Positions 7,632 through 15,368 of a DNA stretch of 64,000 nucleotides are shown piece after piece; positions within the stretch are counted from its first letter, which is position 1, and each line of letters opens with the position of its first letter. The DNA comes from Sphingobacteriaceae bacterium (lineage in GTDB: Bacteria > Bacteroidota > Bacteroidia > UBA7662): NCBI GenBank assembly GCA_030682795.1, contig JAUXNJ010000040.1, forward strand, positions 1 to 64,000, in the 5' to 3' direction. The notes beneath the pieces were generated by a model. It was not told the origin of the DNA, made no database searches, and saw only the letters and a program-made list of their open reading frames with translations. Position numbers and translations under genes: made by a program.

Positions 7632-8659
7632 AGCACACTTTTTATCCAGTTAGACAATACTTTAAATTCTGCAAGAGTGTAGGCTACTGTGCAATCGCTG
7701 TGATTACAAATTGTAGAAATTGCAGATGAGCGTTGGAAATTTCCTGCACCGTCAAGAACATAAGCAATGTGGTAACCGCTTTTGTGAACTAATGCCTGAC
7801 GGTCGGCTGCTTGTCCTGCTTTTCTTTCTATGGTACTATTTGTAGTAACCTGGAAGCTAACTTCTATTCCAACTTTTTTCTTTCCTTTTTCAACAACTAA
7901 GTCGAAAGGCATTCCACCTTTTTTATCATAACCTTCAATGGTAATGTAACCATTGCGAATAATTTTGTATTTGTCTCCAAGCTCTTTAGTAAGGAAACTT
8001 ACTATTTCTGTTTGGGCTAATTGACCCAAACTATTTGCAATTGCACCGCTTGTCTGTTTACTGACGACTATATATCTCTGTTTTACGAATTTTGTTAACA
8101 CATCCTCATCGCCAAGCATAGTGCCAATTTCACAAGCAGTTAAGCCAGCGTGTTCAGCATAATCAGAAGTTGAAGCAAACAATAAAAGTGCAATCATATC
8201 GCACGTTAAATCGTCTAATTCCTTTTCTATAATTAATCCAGAACCATCTATGAACAGCTTTTTGCTGTTTAATCCATTAACAGGTAAAGCTTTAAACTCG
8301 TATCTATATGATTTTTCTTTCCAAATGAAATCGAAATAGTATTTTCCATTTGCACCTTTTCCTTTTGGGAAAATGTCTTTGAAAGAACGACCTAAACGTT
8401 GAATTGGTTCACCTCCATAATCTGACAAAACGGCTAAATGTTTTAGAAAAAGATTAGCTGGGTATTTAGCAACCTTTATTAAATCAAAAAGCTGAAATGG
8501 GTCATTTTTACTTAAAACGATAAGATGCAAAAAGTCATCTTGCGTTTTGAGAAGCAAAGGAAGAACATTAGCTAAAGCATTTTTTGTTTTTAATTCTTCG
8601 GGCCACCACATTGCAGCCTTTGTTTTAAGTTCCGTTATATTTCTGTTGTATTTAGCCAT
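7628..8659 (-). CDS. probable type II restriction endonuclease
   Basis: Protein of 343 aa lying between the C5-methyltransferase (4 bp overlap) and an HTH controller gene (8 bp overlap), the classic place for the cognate endonuclease. A PD-(D/E)XK-like core is visible at about 250-270: PFDLVVEKG then VGIEVSFQ (Asp253, Glu266-x-Ser), followed by ERKAGQAADRQALVHKSGYHIAYVLDG. The third catalytic lysine is replaced by serine or lies elsewhere, so the active site is only a proposal. The specificity cannot be read from sequence. Residues 160-220 may form a winged-helix-like module (my inference). Confidence 0.65.
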   Translation of the reverse strand: MAKYNRNITELKTKAAMWWPEELKTKNALANVLPLLLKTQDDFLHLIVLSKNDPFQLFDLIKVAKYPANLFLKHLAVLSDYGGEPIQRLGRSFKDIFPKGKGANGKYYFDFIWKEKSYRYEFKALPVNGLNSKKLFIDGSGLIIEKELDDLTCDMIALLLFASTSDYAEHAGLTACEIGTMLGDEDVLTKFVKQRYIVVSKQTSGAIANSLGQLAQTEIVSFLTKELGDKYKIIRNGYITIEGYDKKGGMPFDLVVEKGKKKVGIEVSFQVTTNSTIERKAGQAADRQALVHKSGYHIAYVLDGAGNFQRSSAISTICNHSDCTVAYTLAEFKVLSNWIKSVL

Positions 8660-8972
8660 TATGAGTTTTTAGATATTTAATTTTGCTTTCAGCGACCTTC
8701 AAAATGTTTAAATCCATTTCTTCGTTCAAGATTTTATAAACGATTTGGTCGCTAAGAAATTCATCAACCAATTCTTTTTCATCTACTTTAAAAAAGTCCG
8801 CAAGTTGTTTTATTAGTTGTCGAGTTGGCTGTCTTTCATTGCGTTCAATTTTTGCAAGGAGAGAAGTGTCAAGAGATAAACTTGTAGCAACTTCACGTAA
8901 TGTCAAGCCATTTATTTCTCTCAGTGTCCTGAGATGTTCTCCGAAAGTTGTATATTTTTTCACGACTGTCAT
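8652..8972 (-). CDS. XRE-family controller (C) protein of the restriction-modification set
   Basis: 106 aa from the ATG at 8972. This start is chosen because a good promoter (8989-9019) lies just upstream and would leave a leader of about 10 nt. The longer frame (to 9044) would begin upstream of that promoter. Residues 10-65 form an HTH_3 domain (FGEHLRTLREINGLTLREVA, LAKIERNERQPTRQLIKQLA). C proteins bind tandem operator boxes at their own promoter and time endonuclease expression after entry into a new host, which suits a mobile cassette. The C-terminal about 40 residues are helical and may mediate dimerisation. Confidence 0.8.
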   Translation of the reverse strand: MTVVKKYTTFGEHLRTLREINGLTLREVATSLSLDTSLLAKIERNERQPTRQLIKQLADFFKVDEKELVDEFLSDQIVYKILNEEMDLNILKVAESKIKYLKTHNG

Positions 8973-9027
8973 TTGGTCAATTTGTGTCCAAAAGTAGGTA
9001 TTATTTTTCTTTTGGTCAAAAACAGTC
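8972..9027 (-). promoter_or_regulatory. promoter and candidate C-box region of the restriction-modification cassette
   Basis: On the minus strand TTG (9019-9017), 20 nt, then TACTTTTG (8996-8989) matches a Bacteroidota -33/-7 promoter. The octamer-like TTTGGTCAA occurs twice in direct orientation (8972-8980 and 9011-9019), bracketing the -7 element. GACTGT (8964-8969) and ACAGTC (9022-9027) form an outer inverted pair. These are candidate controller boxes; the operator assignment is inference. Confidence 0.45.
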
Positions 9028-9188
9028 CACAAAATTTTATTCACATTGTCGAGGGTGGGAAATTTTAGCTCTTTTGGTTGCGAAGCGGTCGGCTATGTGT
9101 CGGGCAACCAAATGTGCTAAAATGTGCGGTTGGCTATTTCGTTTTCTTGTCGAAGTCTGTCGGTTTACACGGGTCGTCCTACAATGAG

Positions 9189-9321
9189 GCATAACGTTCC
9201 CACGCTTGGCGCAGTGGCGGACATTGAAAAACTTCACTTTAAATTTTGCACAAATGAACAATAGAAATACAGAACTTGAACTTAGCACATCACCCGCCAT
9301 TGAGCCAAACGTGTGTTGTGC
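9189..9321. repeat. attC-like repeat 3
   Basis: It runs from GCATAAC to GTTGTGC. Left arm CACGCTTGGCGCAGTGGCGG; right arm reverse complement CACGTTTGGCTCAATGGCGG (mismatches at 5, 11, 14). The end is GTTG, not GTTA, and the cassette that follows ends in CAAC, so this base varies together at the two ends of the cassette. Confidence 0.9.
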
Positions 9322-9481
9322 GCCCGTGCTTTCTAAACGTCCGTGGAATTACGGGAAAAGAAAGCCTGTTGAAGAAGATGGTGAACTGTGGTGTAATTGC
9401 ACCAAACCTAAATTAACGTCAAATGCTGGTGGTCGTGGGCAGGCTTTCTGTCTGCTGTGCGGAACTCCGTGGTATCATTAG
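9254..9481 (+). CDS. small cysteine-motif protein in the shortest cassette (reverse orientation)
   Basis: 75 aa, the only plus-strand gene inside the array. From the ATG at 9254 (MNNRNTELELST) the frame runs out of repeat 3, across the whole 166 bp interval and stops 7 bp before repeat 4. The C-terminal half has a zinc-ribbon-like pattern: ELWCNCTKPK then GGRGQAFCLLCGTPWYH (CxC and CxxC). This is good evidence that the frame is real rather than chance. An alternative start at 9206 (TTG) lies deeper in the repeat. The function is unknown; metal binding is inferred from the cysteines. Confidence 0.6.
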   Translation: MNNRNTELELSTSPAIEPNVCCAPVLSKRPWNYGKRKPVEEDGELWCNCTKPKLTSNAGGRGQAFCLLCGTPWYH

Positions 9482-9487
9482 CATGGC

Positions 9488-9618
9488 GCACAACGTTTGG
9501 CGGCTTGGCGAAGGTGGCGATTTAACCACAAATGTTCATACGAAGCACACACTTCAAATTTACGAAAAACTGTCATACGAAGCACTGAACCGCCACTTTT
9601 GCCAAACCGCTGTTAGTG
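9488..9618. repeat. attC-like repeat 4
   Basis: It runs from GCACAAC to GTTAGTG. Left arm GCGGCTTGGCGAAGGTGGCG; right arm reverse complement GCGGTTTGGCAAAAGTGGCG (mismatches at 5, 11, 14). The opening CAAC pairs with the GTTG at the other end of the 180 bp cassette, not with its own GTTA. Confidence 0.9.
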
Positions 9619-9643
9619 GCTGGGCTTCTTTGTTTTCCGTCTG

Positions 9644-9850
9644 TCAGCAACATTTTTTGTCCTGCTGAATTGGTGGACAAGCAACACTTCCGTAGCTACA
9701 ATAAACACAGCAGTCGCCTTGTTTTGGTTTTAGAACTTGTTTGCATTTTTCACATTCGTAAAAATATTGGCAAGCGTCTGTCGGCATTGTTTCTTCTTTC
9801 TTATGTCCGCAGTTGGGGCAAGTTATTGTTGATTGTAATTTGATTTCCAT
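9644..9850 (-). CDS. GDCCVxC domain protein
   Basis: 68 aa with two Cys pairs of a zinc-ribbon type (CPNCGHKK, CEKCKQVL) and the family signature GDCCVYCSYGSVACPPIQ, ending KKCC. Members of the GDCCVxC family sit beside mercury-transport genes, and some carry selenocysteine in the signature; here cysteines are encoded. It is 1 bp downstream of merTP in a three-gene cassette (9612-10929). Its likely role is intracellular binding or handling of Hg(II), which is inferred from context. Confidence 0.85.
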   Translation of the reverse strand: MEIKLQSTITCPNCGHKKEETMPTDACQYFYECEKCKQVLKPKQGDCCVYCSYGSVACPPIQQDKKCC

Positions 9851-9851
9851 T

Positions 9852-10451
9852 TTAATTTTCTTTTTTGTCGGTTACAGAATATCCTGTTGAGTTTATTGCT
9901 TTTTCGATTTCAGAAATATTTGTTTTTGAGTTGTCAAATTCTATGATTGCATTTCCATTTTCATATGAAGCGTTTGAACTTATTATTCCTGTCAATTTAT
10001 TTACTTCGTGATTTACGTGTTCTTCGCAACTCGCACAAGTCATTCCGCTAATCGTAAATTTTACTTTTTGAATATTGGATTTGTCCACTACTATGATTTG
10101 CTTTTCTTTCTTTGGGTAGAAAATGCTTGAATAGTATGGAAAGGCAAGCATAACGATTGCAAATGCTGTTACAATTCCTAAAAACATTTTTGACTGAATG
10201 AATTTTGGTTTTTCTTCTGTTTCACAATTGCAGTCAATTTGCTTTTTAGGTTTTAACTTTTGATACCAAGCAAAACCAAGAACTAAAATTGTCAAACCGA
10301 TAAAATAAGGTCGAAAAGGTTCAAGCCAAGAAAAAGTTGAAGCAAGTCCGCTTGTCCCTGCGATTAAAGCCAAGACAGGTGTAATACAACACAATGAAGC
10401 TGCAATTGCTGTTAAAAGTCCTGCTCCGATTAGTTTTTTGTCTGCTTTCAT
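9852..10451 (-). CDS. merTP: mercuric transport protein MerTP (MerT-MerP fusion)
   Basis: 199 aa. Residues 1-100 hold three to four hydrophobic helices of the MerT type, with the vicinal Cys pair SLCCITPVLA in the first helix and a cytoplasmic DCNCE motif. Residues about 125-199 form an HMA domain with GMTCASCEEH, the MerP metal-binding motif. MerTP takes up Hg(II) across the inner membrane for reduction or sequestration inside. It overlaps arsR by 4 bp. No merA reductase lies in the cassette, so uptake without local reduction is odd; merA may be elsewhere, or the GDCCVxC protein may receive the metal. Confidence 0.92.
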   Translation of the reverse strand: MKADKKLIGAGLLTAIAASLCCITPVLALIAGTSGLASTFSWLEPFRPYFIGLTILVLGFAWYQKLKPKKQIDCNCETEEKPKFIQSKMFLGIVTAFAIVMLAFPYYSSIFYPKKEKQIIVVDKSNIQKVKFTISGMTCASCEEHVNHEVNKLTGIISSNASYENGNAIIEFDNSKTNISEIEKAINSTGYSVTDKKEN

Positions 10452-10822
10452 AATGTTTCTAATATTTTGTTTTCGTCAAGTATTTTGAAAAACGGTTTCA
10501 GCATTTTTTCATACTCTTTTGTCAATGAGTAAAAAATGGTTTGAGCTTCTCGTTCGGTTTCAATTAGTTTTCGGTCTTTGAGTTTTCGCAAGTGTTGAGA
10601 AACTGCTGAAATTGTCATACCGAGAATGTCGCTTATATCACAAACACAAAGTCGTTTTTCTTCATATAGTAAAAAGAGAATTTTCAGCCTTACGTTGTTT
10701 CCTGCTAATTCAAGTCCGTTCGATAAATAGTCAAACGAGTCGTTGAGTTCTGAAACTCTGTCTTTACAGCGATTTATTTGTTTAATGTCTGCTTGTTGTC
10801 GTATGCAAGAATTGTTGTCCAT
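10448..10822 (-). CDS. ArsR/SmtB-family metal-sensing repressor
   Basis: 124 aa from the ATG at 10822 (MDNNSCIRQQADIK). The longer frame begins inside the operator. A winged helix at 35-115 contains the sensor motif ERKLCVCDIS-like RLCVCDIS in alpha-3 and the recognition helix MTISAVSQHLRKLKDRKLIETER. The Cys-x-Cys pair in the DNA-contacting region is the ligand set of ArsR/CadC-type soft-metal sensors. It heads the merTP cassette and probably represses it until Hg(II) binds. A perfect palindrome lies 19 bp upstream of its start. Confidence 0.9.
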   Translation of the reverse strand: MDNNSCIRQQADIKQINRCKDRVSELNDSFDYLSNGLELAGNNVRLKILFLLYEEKRLCVCDISDILGMTISAVSQHLRKLKDRKLIETEREAQTIFYSLTKEYEKMLKPFFKILDENKILETL

Positions 10823-10840
10823 AATGCGAAGATAGTCAAA

Positions 10841-10856
10841 TTGCTTATTTAAGCAA
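10841..10856. promoter_or_regulatory. predicted ArsR operator (TTGCTTA-TT-TAAGCAA)
   Basis: Perfect 7 bp inverted repeat with a 2 bp centre, just upstream of arsR. On the minus strand TATCTTCG (10834-10827), a one-mismatch -7 element, follows directly, so a bound dimer would block the promoter. The position and symmetry fit ArsR-family operators. Confidence 0.6.
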
Positions 10857-10922
10857 CTACTAAAATACAAAATGTCAAAAAGAACCCGATTTGTCTGTCG
10901 GGTTGTGTCGTCATAGCCTTGC

Positions 10923-11053
10923 CACTAACGTTCTCGCGCTTGGCGCAGTGGGGGACAAGGAGCACCACACTTGATTTCTAGCACGATGTACTAAAGTACG
11001 AAAATGTTTCTTTTTAGCACTAAACCCCCATTGCAGCCAAACGCGTGTTATAG
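10923..11053. repeat. attC-like repeat 5
   Basis: It runs from CACTAAC to GTTATAG. Left arm CGCGCTTGGCGCAGTGGGGG; right arm reverse complement CGCGTTTGGC-T-GCAATGGGGG, with one extra base on the right arm like an extrahelical base. The loop contains ACTAAAGTACGAAAATG, shared with repeat 15. Confidence 0.9.
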
Positions 11054-11059
11054 GGTGTT

Positions 11060-11623
11060 TCACTTTAATTCATTTTCCATCAAGTTCTTCAATAGTTTTT
11101 TGGCTTCTTGCTTTTTTATGCTGTAAAATTTGAGGCCATTATTCGGATTCGTACGAGATTCTTTATTTTCAAGTTCCAATATTACTCGTTCTAATTCTGG
11201 TTTTGTTAAACCAACCAAGTCATCATATTTGTCAATCTTCTTTTCAGAGTAAAGTTTACTGTTTTCTATGTCAATAAACTTTGATTTATCTGTAGGTTGA
11301 ATATCAACAACTGTATATTTCTTTGGGTCGAGCATTTGTAAGCCTGCAACAGTTAGATATTCGTCAATTGCTTTTTTGTCAATTTGGATTCCCCCTTTTC
11401 CCAACCAATGCCTGTCCTCTCCATTTTTTTTAATTCCTGAAATCCAATAAATATCTCTTGATACTATGTCCGAGCATATCCCATGTCCATTTCCATGTAG
11501 TGCCATTCCATTAAAATAAATTGTCTTTCCGGATTTTGAAAACTCCACATACGCAATCCAGGCAGGACCATTATGTTCATATCCAGTCTTCAACTCAATA
11601 TATTTCAATTGTGGTTTTTTCAT
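11060..11623 (-). CDS. uncharacterised cytoplasmic protein (KYIELKTGY/WISGIKKNGEDRHW family)
   Basis: 187 aa, no signal peptide or membrane segment. The N-terminal 95 residues are beta-rich (LKYIELKTGYEHNGPAWIA, YFNGMALHG, YWISGIKKNGEDRHWLGKG) and look like a compact small domain. The C-terminal half is charged and helical (LVGLTKPELERVILELENK, KKQEAKKLLKNLM). I have the impression that the N-terminal pattern recurs among Bacteroidota hypothetical proteins, but no function can be read from it. It is the single gene of cassette 11047-11656, and its stop lies 6 bp from repeat 5. Confidence 0.75.
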   Translation of the reverse strand: MKKPQLKYIELKTGYEHNGPAWIAYVEFSKSGKTIYFNGMALHGNGHGICSDIVSRDIYWISGIKKNGEDRHWLGKGGIQIDKKAIDEYLTVAGLQMLDPKKYTVVDIQPTDKSKFIDIENSKLYSEKKIDKYDDLVGLTKPELERVILELENKESRTNPNNGLKFYSIKKQEAKKLLKNLMENELK

Positions 11624-11649
11624 TTTTGATTATCATTTCTTGAAATACC

Positions 11650-11781
11650 CTATAACGGTTTCGGGCTTTGCGTTCGGGCGGGTTTCGGAGCACAAAACTG
11701 TCAACCAGCACTGAACTTGAATAGAAGCACAAAGCTCCAAGTTTGCACGTCACCCCGCCTGACGCAAAACCCGTGTTAGCA
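11650..11781. repeat. attC-like repeat 6
   Basis: It runs from CTATAAC to GTTAGCA. Left arm CGGGCTTTGCGTTCGGGCGGG; right arm reverse complement CGGGTTTTGCGTCAGGCGGG. The stem is related to repeat 1, with one base more on the left arm. Confidence 0.9.
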
Positions 11782-11790
11782 GTAGTGGCT

Positions 11791-12774
11791 TTATTTCTCG
11801 TCCGTCTCATTGTCAAACAGTTCTTGTAGTTTTTGTTGTAAAAGTTTTTTATCGGGTAGTTGTGTTTTATACTCTGATACCATTGTAGGTGAGAGGCTTC
11901 TACTTAAAGCATACTCTACAACTTCACTGTCTTTGTCCTTGCAGAGTAAAACCCCAATGCTCGGATTTTCGTTCGGCTTCTTAACGTCTCTGTCTAATGC
12001 TTCTAAGTAAAAGTTAAGCTGTCCCAAGTGGTCGGGTTTGAATTTGTCTGCTTTAAGTTCAAATGCCACTAAACATTGAAGTCCGCGGTGGAAAAACAGC
12101 AAGTCAATGAAAAAGTCGCTGTTGCCAACTTGCAACTTATATTCTTCTCCTATGAACAAGAAGTCTTTCCCGAGTTCGAGAATGAAATTTTTCATTTGTT
12201 TTACAAGTCCACGCTTCAAATCGCTTTCACTATGTGGGTCAGGTAAGTTTAAAAACTCAAATACATAACTGTCTTTGAAGGTATTTGAAAGGCCTTTATT
12301 ATTTTCTCTCACAGATGGTGAGAGTTTTGAGTTTCCAATCATTGTCCGCTCGAAAAAACTTGCCGATATTTGTCGGTCAAGTTCACGTTTACTATAATTT
12401 TCTTGTTTTACGAGTTTGAGGTAAAATTCTATTTCTTCTATGGTTTTACACCTTGAAAAAATCAGCAGATTATTTGTCCAGCTAATTTCTCTCACCAGTG
12501 GTGAGAGTTTTGGAAAGTCTCTGTAAGTCTCGTAAAACTGTTTCATTCTCCAAATATTTTTATCGGAGAAGCCTTTTATTTCTGGTTCTTGTGTCTGTAG
12601 GAAATTGGCTAATTCTGTTACCACAGAGTCGCCCCATTCTGATATTTCAATTTTCTTGCTGATATATTCTCCAATGTTCCAATAGAGTTTAATTAGTTCA
12701 GCGTTTACGGCTTTTATGGCATTGGTCCGAGATTGTTTTATTAGCTGAATTATGTCCGTAAAGCGATTGTCCAT
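11791..12774 (-). CDS. PDDEXK nuclease, DUF1016 (YhcG) family
   Basis: 327 aa. The N-terminal DUF1016 domain (about 1-150) opens with helices (AVNAELIKLYWNIGEYISKK, WGDSVVTELANFLQ) and has LVREISWTNNLLIFSRCKT. The C-terminal part carries the nuclease core: YKLQVGNSDFFIDLLFFHRG then CLVAFELKADKFKPDHLGQL (Asp, Glu-x-Lys), then NPSIGVLLCKDKDSEVVEYAL. YhcG-type proteins are predicted endonucleases often found with restriction systems and mobile DNA. It is the only gene of cassette 11775-12856; its stop lies 10 bp from repeat 6. Confidence 0.9.
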   Translation of the reverse strand: MDNRFTDIIQLIKQSRTNAIKAVNAELIKLYWNIGEYISKKIEISEWGDSVVTELANFLQTQEPEIKGFSDKNIWRMKQFYETYRDFPKLSPLVREISWTNNLLIFSRCKTIEEIEFYLKLVKQENYSKRELDRQISASFFERTMIGNSKLSPSVRENNKGLSNTFKDSYVFEFLNLPDPHSESDLKRGLVKQMKNFILELGKDFLFIGEEYKLQVGNSDFFIDLLFFHRGLQCLVAFELKADKFKPDHLGQLNFYLEALDRDVKKPNENPSIGVLLCKDKDSEVVEYALSRSLSPTMVSEYKTQLPDKKLLQQKLQELFDNETDEK

Positions 12775-12793
12775 TATTTATTGCTATATGCTA

Positions 12794-12801
12794 CAAATTT
12801 A
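12794..12801 (-). promoter_or_regulatory. -7 element before the DUF1016 gene
   Basis: TAAATTTG on the minus strand fits TAnnTTTG, 19 nt before the ATG at 12774 and inside the cassette. No -33 element is evident. Confidence 0.4.
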
Positions 12802-12849
12802 TGTTTTTTCAGTCGTGTTTCTCTTTTGGAACCGGTTTTCTGCCATTAC

Positions 12850-12981
12850 TGCTAACGTTTTGCAGCTACCCGAAGGTGGCGATTTCGAAGCACTTCACTG
12901 TCAACAAAGCACAAACTTTGATAGAAGCAAAAAGCTTGATTTAACCACTGAACCGCCACTTTTGGGTAGGTGCTGTTATAG
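12850..12981. repeat. attC-like repeat 7
   Basis: It runs from CTGCTAAC to GTTATAG. Left arm GCAGCTACCCGAAGGTGGCG; right arm reverse complement GCACCTACCCAAAAGTGGCG (mismatches at 4, 11, 14). It is almost identical to repeat 11 over its whole length. Confidence 0.92.
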
Positions 12982-12994
12982 GGCGTTTTGATTG

Positions 12995-14539
12995 TCAGAA
13001 TAAGGTCAGAGTTTCTTCTTCGTATTTTATTATCTTTTTAATTTTCCCTGGTTGTGCCCAATTCATTGTCCCTTCCATTTTTAAGGAAAGCAAATAATTT
13101 TCTATTTGTTTATCAGACAACTCTGTCTTTATCCTTATTGCTTCAGTTAACGTCTTAATCGGGATAAAGGCTTGCAATGATTGGTTTGCTTGCCAATTGC
13201 CTTCAAAAACTGTTGGATTGAAACTGGTCTTGCCGTATGCTTCCCATACTACTTTGTAAGGAAAGAAGTTGTATTCACCTACACCTAACATAGCCCACCA
13301 CTGCCCACGCTTAAGTATGGCATTTAACATTACCCCTTTTCTGCCTTGTAATATCTCCTTGTTTGCTTCAAGATAGTGCTTAAGCTCAGGAAACATTTGA
13401 ATTTGCTTCCATTCAAGCGGCTTACCGTTGGAATTGTAGGGCAAAAGAACCCATTTGGAAGGTGTGGTTGTTTCTGATTTGAATTCCTTTGAAGTGATAA
13501 GCGGAAAGACGAATTTCTTCGGGAGAACGATATTGTCTTTATTCTTATTAGAGACGCTCACTAAGTCTTCGTTGACTTCGTTAAGGGTGTCGAAGAAATA
13601 AACATCATTTGCACCACATGTATTTATTCCTTGTCTTGGACTTGACTCCTTTTTTATTAAAACAGGTTTAATATCGTCAAAGTCACCACCTTCTTCCTTA
13701 GAGAGTATACTTAATGGGTCGGTTTCGTGAAACATAGGTTTAGCCAAGAACTCATTCCATAAGCCATTTTCTATACGGAAATAAGGAATTGGAAAATCAG
13801 GTTTTTTGTCTCTAATGAAATGGCTCAATCCATAGCGTGTAGCAATCCCGCCAAAAACATCTTCGTCATTGAAGTCGAAAACGGAACTAACACAATACTT
13901 TACTTCACCTATACTATACGTTCTAAAATTCCTATTAGCCCCGTCATTTAAAAATAATGAGAGAGGCATAAATATTATTGCTTCACCATTTTTCCTTAAG
14001 AAGTCTTTAAGTGCTATCTGAATTATAAGGGCTGCTATATCAATTCTACTTCCCCCTAACAATAGGTTTTGGCTGTTGCCAATTAAATCAAACTTGAAGA
14101 AGTAGCTTTTTATCTGCTCTTTATAGCTCTCTGGTAAATCAACAAAATTTTGCCATGGGGGGTTTCCAAAAACAATGTCGTATTTTTCAGGAGTAAGTCT
14201 AAGAAAATCTTCGTTGGTAAAGTTTTCGGACATATCCAAGCCATACTTTTCTGAAAACTTACTTATTGCTTTATTGAAATAAACTGTGTTTAATTCATTG
14301 CCAAAAAGTCTATTGGTTGGCAGTTCATGAATTGATAATCCTTTGGATAATCCATATGTTATCAAGGCTTCAAGTAAATTTCCTTCCCCCATTGTCGGGT
14401 CAAACACGGAAGCTCCGTTGATCCATTTTGAAAAAATATCAAATTTAGCAATAGCAAATTCACCCCATTTTAGAGGAGTGAAGACATCACCAATTTGTAA
14501 GTCCTTATCTGATAAATCGAAAGTTTTGATATCCGCCAT
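12995..14539 (-). CDS. N6-adenine DNA methyltransferase of a type II restriction-modification pair
   Basis: 514 aa from the ATG at 14539 (MADIKTFDLSDKDLQIGDVF); a start 39 nt further upstream is possible. Motif X/I region DVFTPLKWGEFAIAKF and FDPTMGEGNLLEA, then the catalytic NPPW at about 126-129 (DIVFGNPPWQNF), the N6-adenine class signature. The large C-terminal part (about 250-514) is probably the target-recognition domain (SSPRQGINTCGANDVYFF, LPKKFVFPLITSKE, WWAMLGVGEYNFFPYKVVW), similar to Eco57I-like methylases. It overlaps the endonuclease gene by 35 bp. Both are in cassette 12975-15218. Confidence 0.88.
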   Translation of the reverse strand: MADIKTFDLSDKDLQIGDVFTPLKWGEFAIAKFDIFSKWINGASVFDPTMGEGNLLEALITYGLSKGLSIHELPTNRLFGNELNTVYFNKAISKFSEKYGLDMSENFTNEDFLRLTPEKYDIVFGNPPWQNFVDLPESYKEQIKSYFFKFDLIGNSQNLLLGGSRIDIAALIIQIALKDFLRKNGEAIIFMPLSLFLNDGANRNFRTYSIGEVKYCVSSVFDFNDEDVFGGIATRYGLSHFIRDKKPDFPIPYFRIENGLWNEFLAKPMFHETDPLSILSKEEGGDFDDIKPVLIKKESSPRQGINTCGANDVYFFDTLNEVNEDLVSVSNKNKDNIVLPKKFVFPLITSKEFKSETTTPSKWVLLPYNSNGKPLEWKQIQMFPELKHYLEANKEILQGRKGVMLNAILKRGQWWAMLGVGEYNFFPYKVVWEAYGKTSFNPTVFEGNWQANQSLQAFIPIKTLTEAIRIKTELSDKQIENYLLSLKMEGTMNWAQPGKIKKIIKYEEETLTLF

Positions 14540-15173
14540 CTTTAAATTGTTCAATTGATTTAATTCGTTTTTCCGCATCTGCTTTTACTCTCTTATAGTG
14601 AGTTATTGCAAGGTCGCAAAAAATATCGAAGAAGTCACTGTAAGACCTGTTCCAGTCAATTTCATCCCAAACCTGATTTACCGTGTAATTAAGCCTTACT
14701 TGTCCTGTCCCCAAATTTTCAATACGATATGTATTCTCAGGTAGGCAATGAAATGGAGCAACTCGAATGTATTCAATGTCCCGACTACTATTCTTTGTTG
14801 TTGATTTGTCGTGTCCAAATTCCACAATCATAAAAACACCTTTGTCATTCGCAAGGAATTTAAGAAGATTGCCAACTGCACATACCCCACCGTCTGAATA
14901 TCTTGTTGAGTCAAGATCTTTGGTTTTAACATCAAAGCCAAATAGTTTATTTTCAATATTACAAGCGAAGTCAAATATTGTCCTTCTGCCCGGTATATCA
15001 ATGGCTTGATAACCTAAGTTGGAACAGACATTGCCCCAATTTTCCGTGATTCGTTTTTCAATCATCGCACCAAATGCTCGGCTATCTTCCCTTGCCGAAA
15101 TTCCTGACCTGAGTTCTTCAAAAAGTGTTTCTATCTGAAGTTCAATATTTTCTGATATTTTCTCGTAATTCAT
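14505..15173 (-). CDS. probable type II restriction endonuclease (PD-(D/E)XK)
   Basis: 222 aa placed directly upstream of and overlapping the N6-methyltransferase gene. Core motif: RRTIFDFACNIENKLFGFDVKTKD, with Asp68 and Asp81-Val-Lys83 fitting D...(D/E)xK. The N-terminal part (ISAREDSRAFGAMIEKRITE) is helical, and an Arg/Asp-rich patch precedes the core. The gene pair fits a type II system; the recognition site cannot be predicted here. The start codon ATG at 15173 lies 39 bp from repeat 8. Confidence 0.75.
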   Translation of the reverse strand: MNYEKISENIELQIETLFEELRSGISAREDSRAFGAMIEKRITENWGNVCSNLGYQAIDIPGRRTIFDFACNIENKLFGFDVKTKDLDSTRYSDGGVCAVGNLLKFLANDKGVFMIVEFGHDKSTTKNSSRDIEYIRVAPFHCLPENTYRIENLGTGQVRLNYTVNQVWDEIDWNRSYSDFFDIFCDLAITHYKRVKADAEKRIKSIEQFKDGGYQNFRFIR

Positions 15174-15211
15174 ATTCTGTTTTGTTTGTTACTGTGTCTT
15201 TTAAAAATGCC

Positions 15212-15343
15212 CTATAACGTTTTGGCGCTTGGCGCAGTGGCGGATTTCGGAGCACAAAACTGTCAATACACCACAAAAGTTGATGCGAGGTAGAATGTTC
15301 AATTAACCACGACACCCGCCATTGAGCCAAACGCCTGTTACCA
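15212..15343. repeat. attC-like repeat 8
   Basis: It runs from CTATAAC to GTTACCA. Left arm GGCGCTTGGCGCAGTGGCGG; right arm reverse complement GGCGTTTGGCTCAATGGCGG (mismatches at 5, 11, 14). Apart from the cassette-specific ends it differs from repeat 13 at about two positions by eye. Confidence 0.92.
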
Positions 15344-15368
15344 GCTGGGCTTTCTTGTCTGTATATGT

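Noticed and set aside
9037-9300. Open frame on the minus strand through repeat 3
   Set aside because: It reads through the repeat (HCAKRG text recurs wherever the same repeat is read in that frame) and into promoter DNA of the controller gene.
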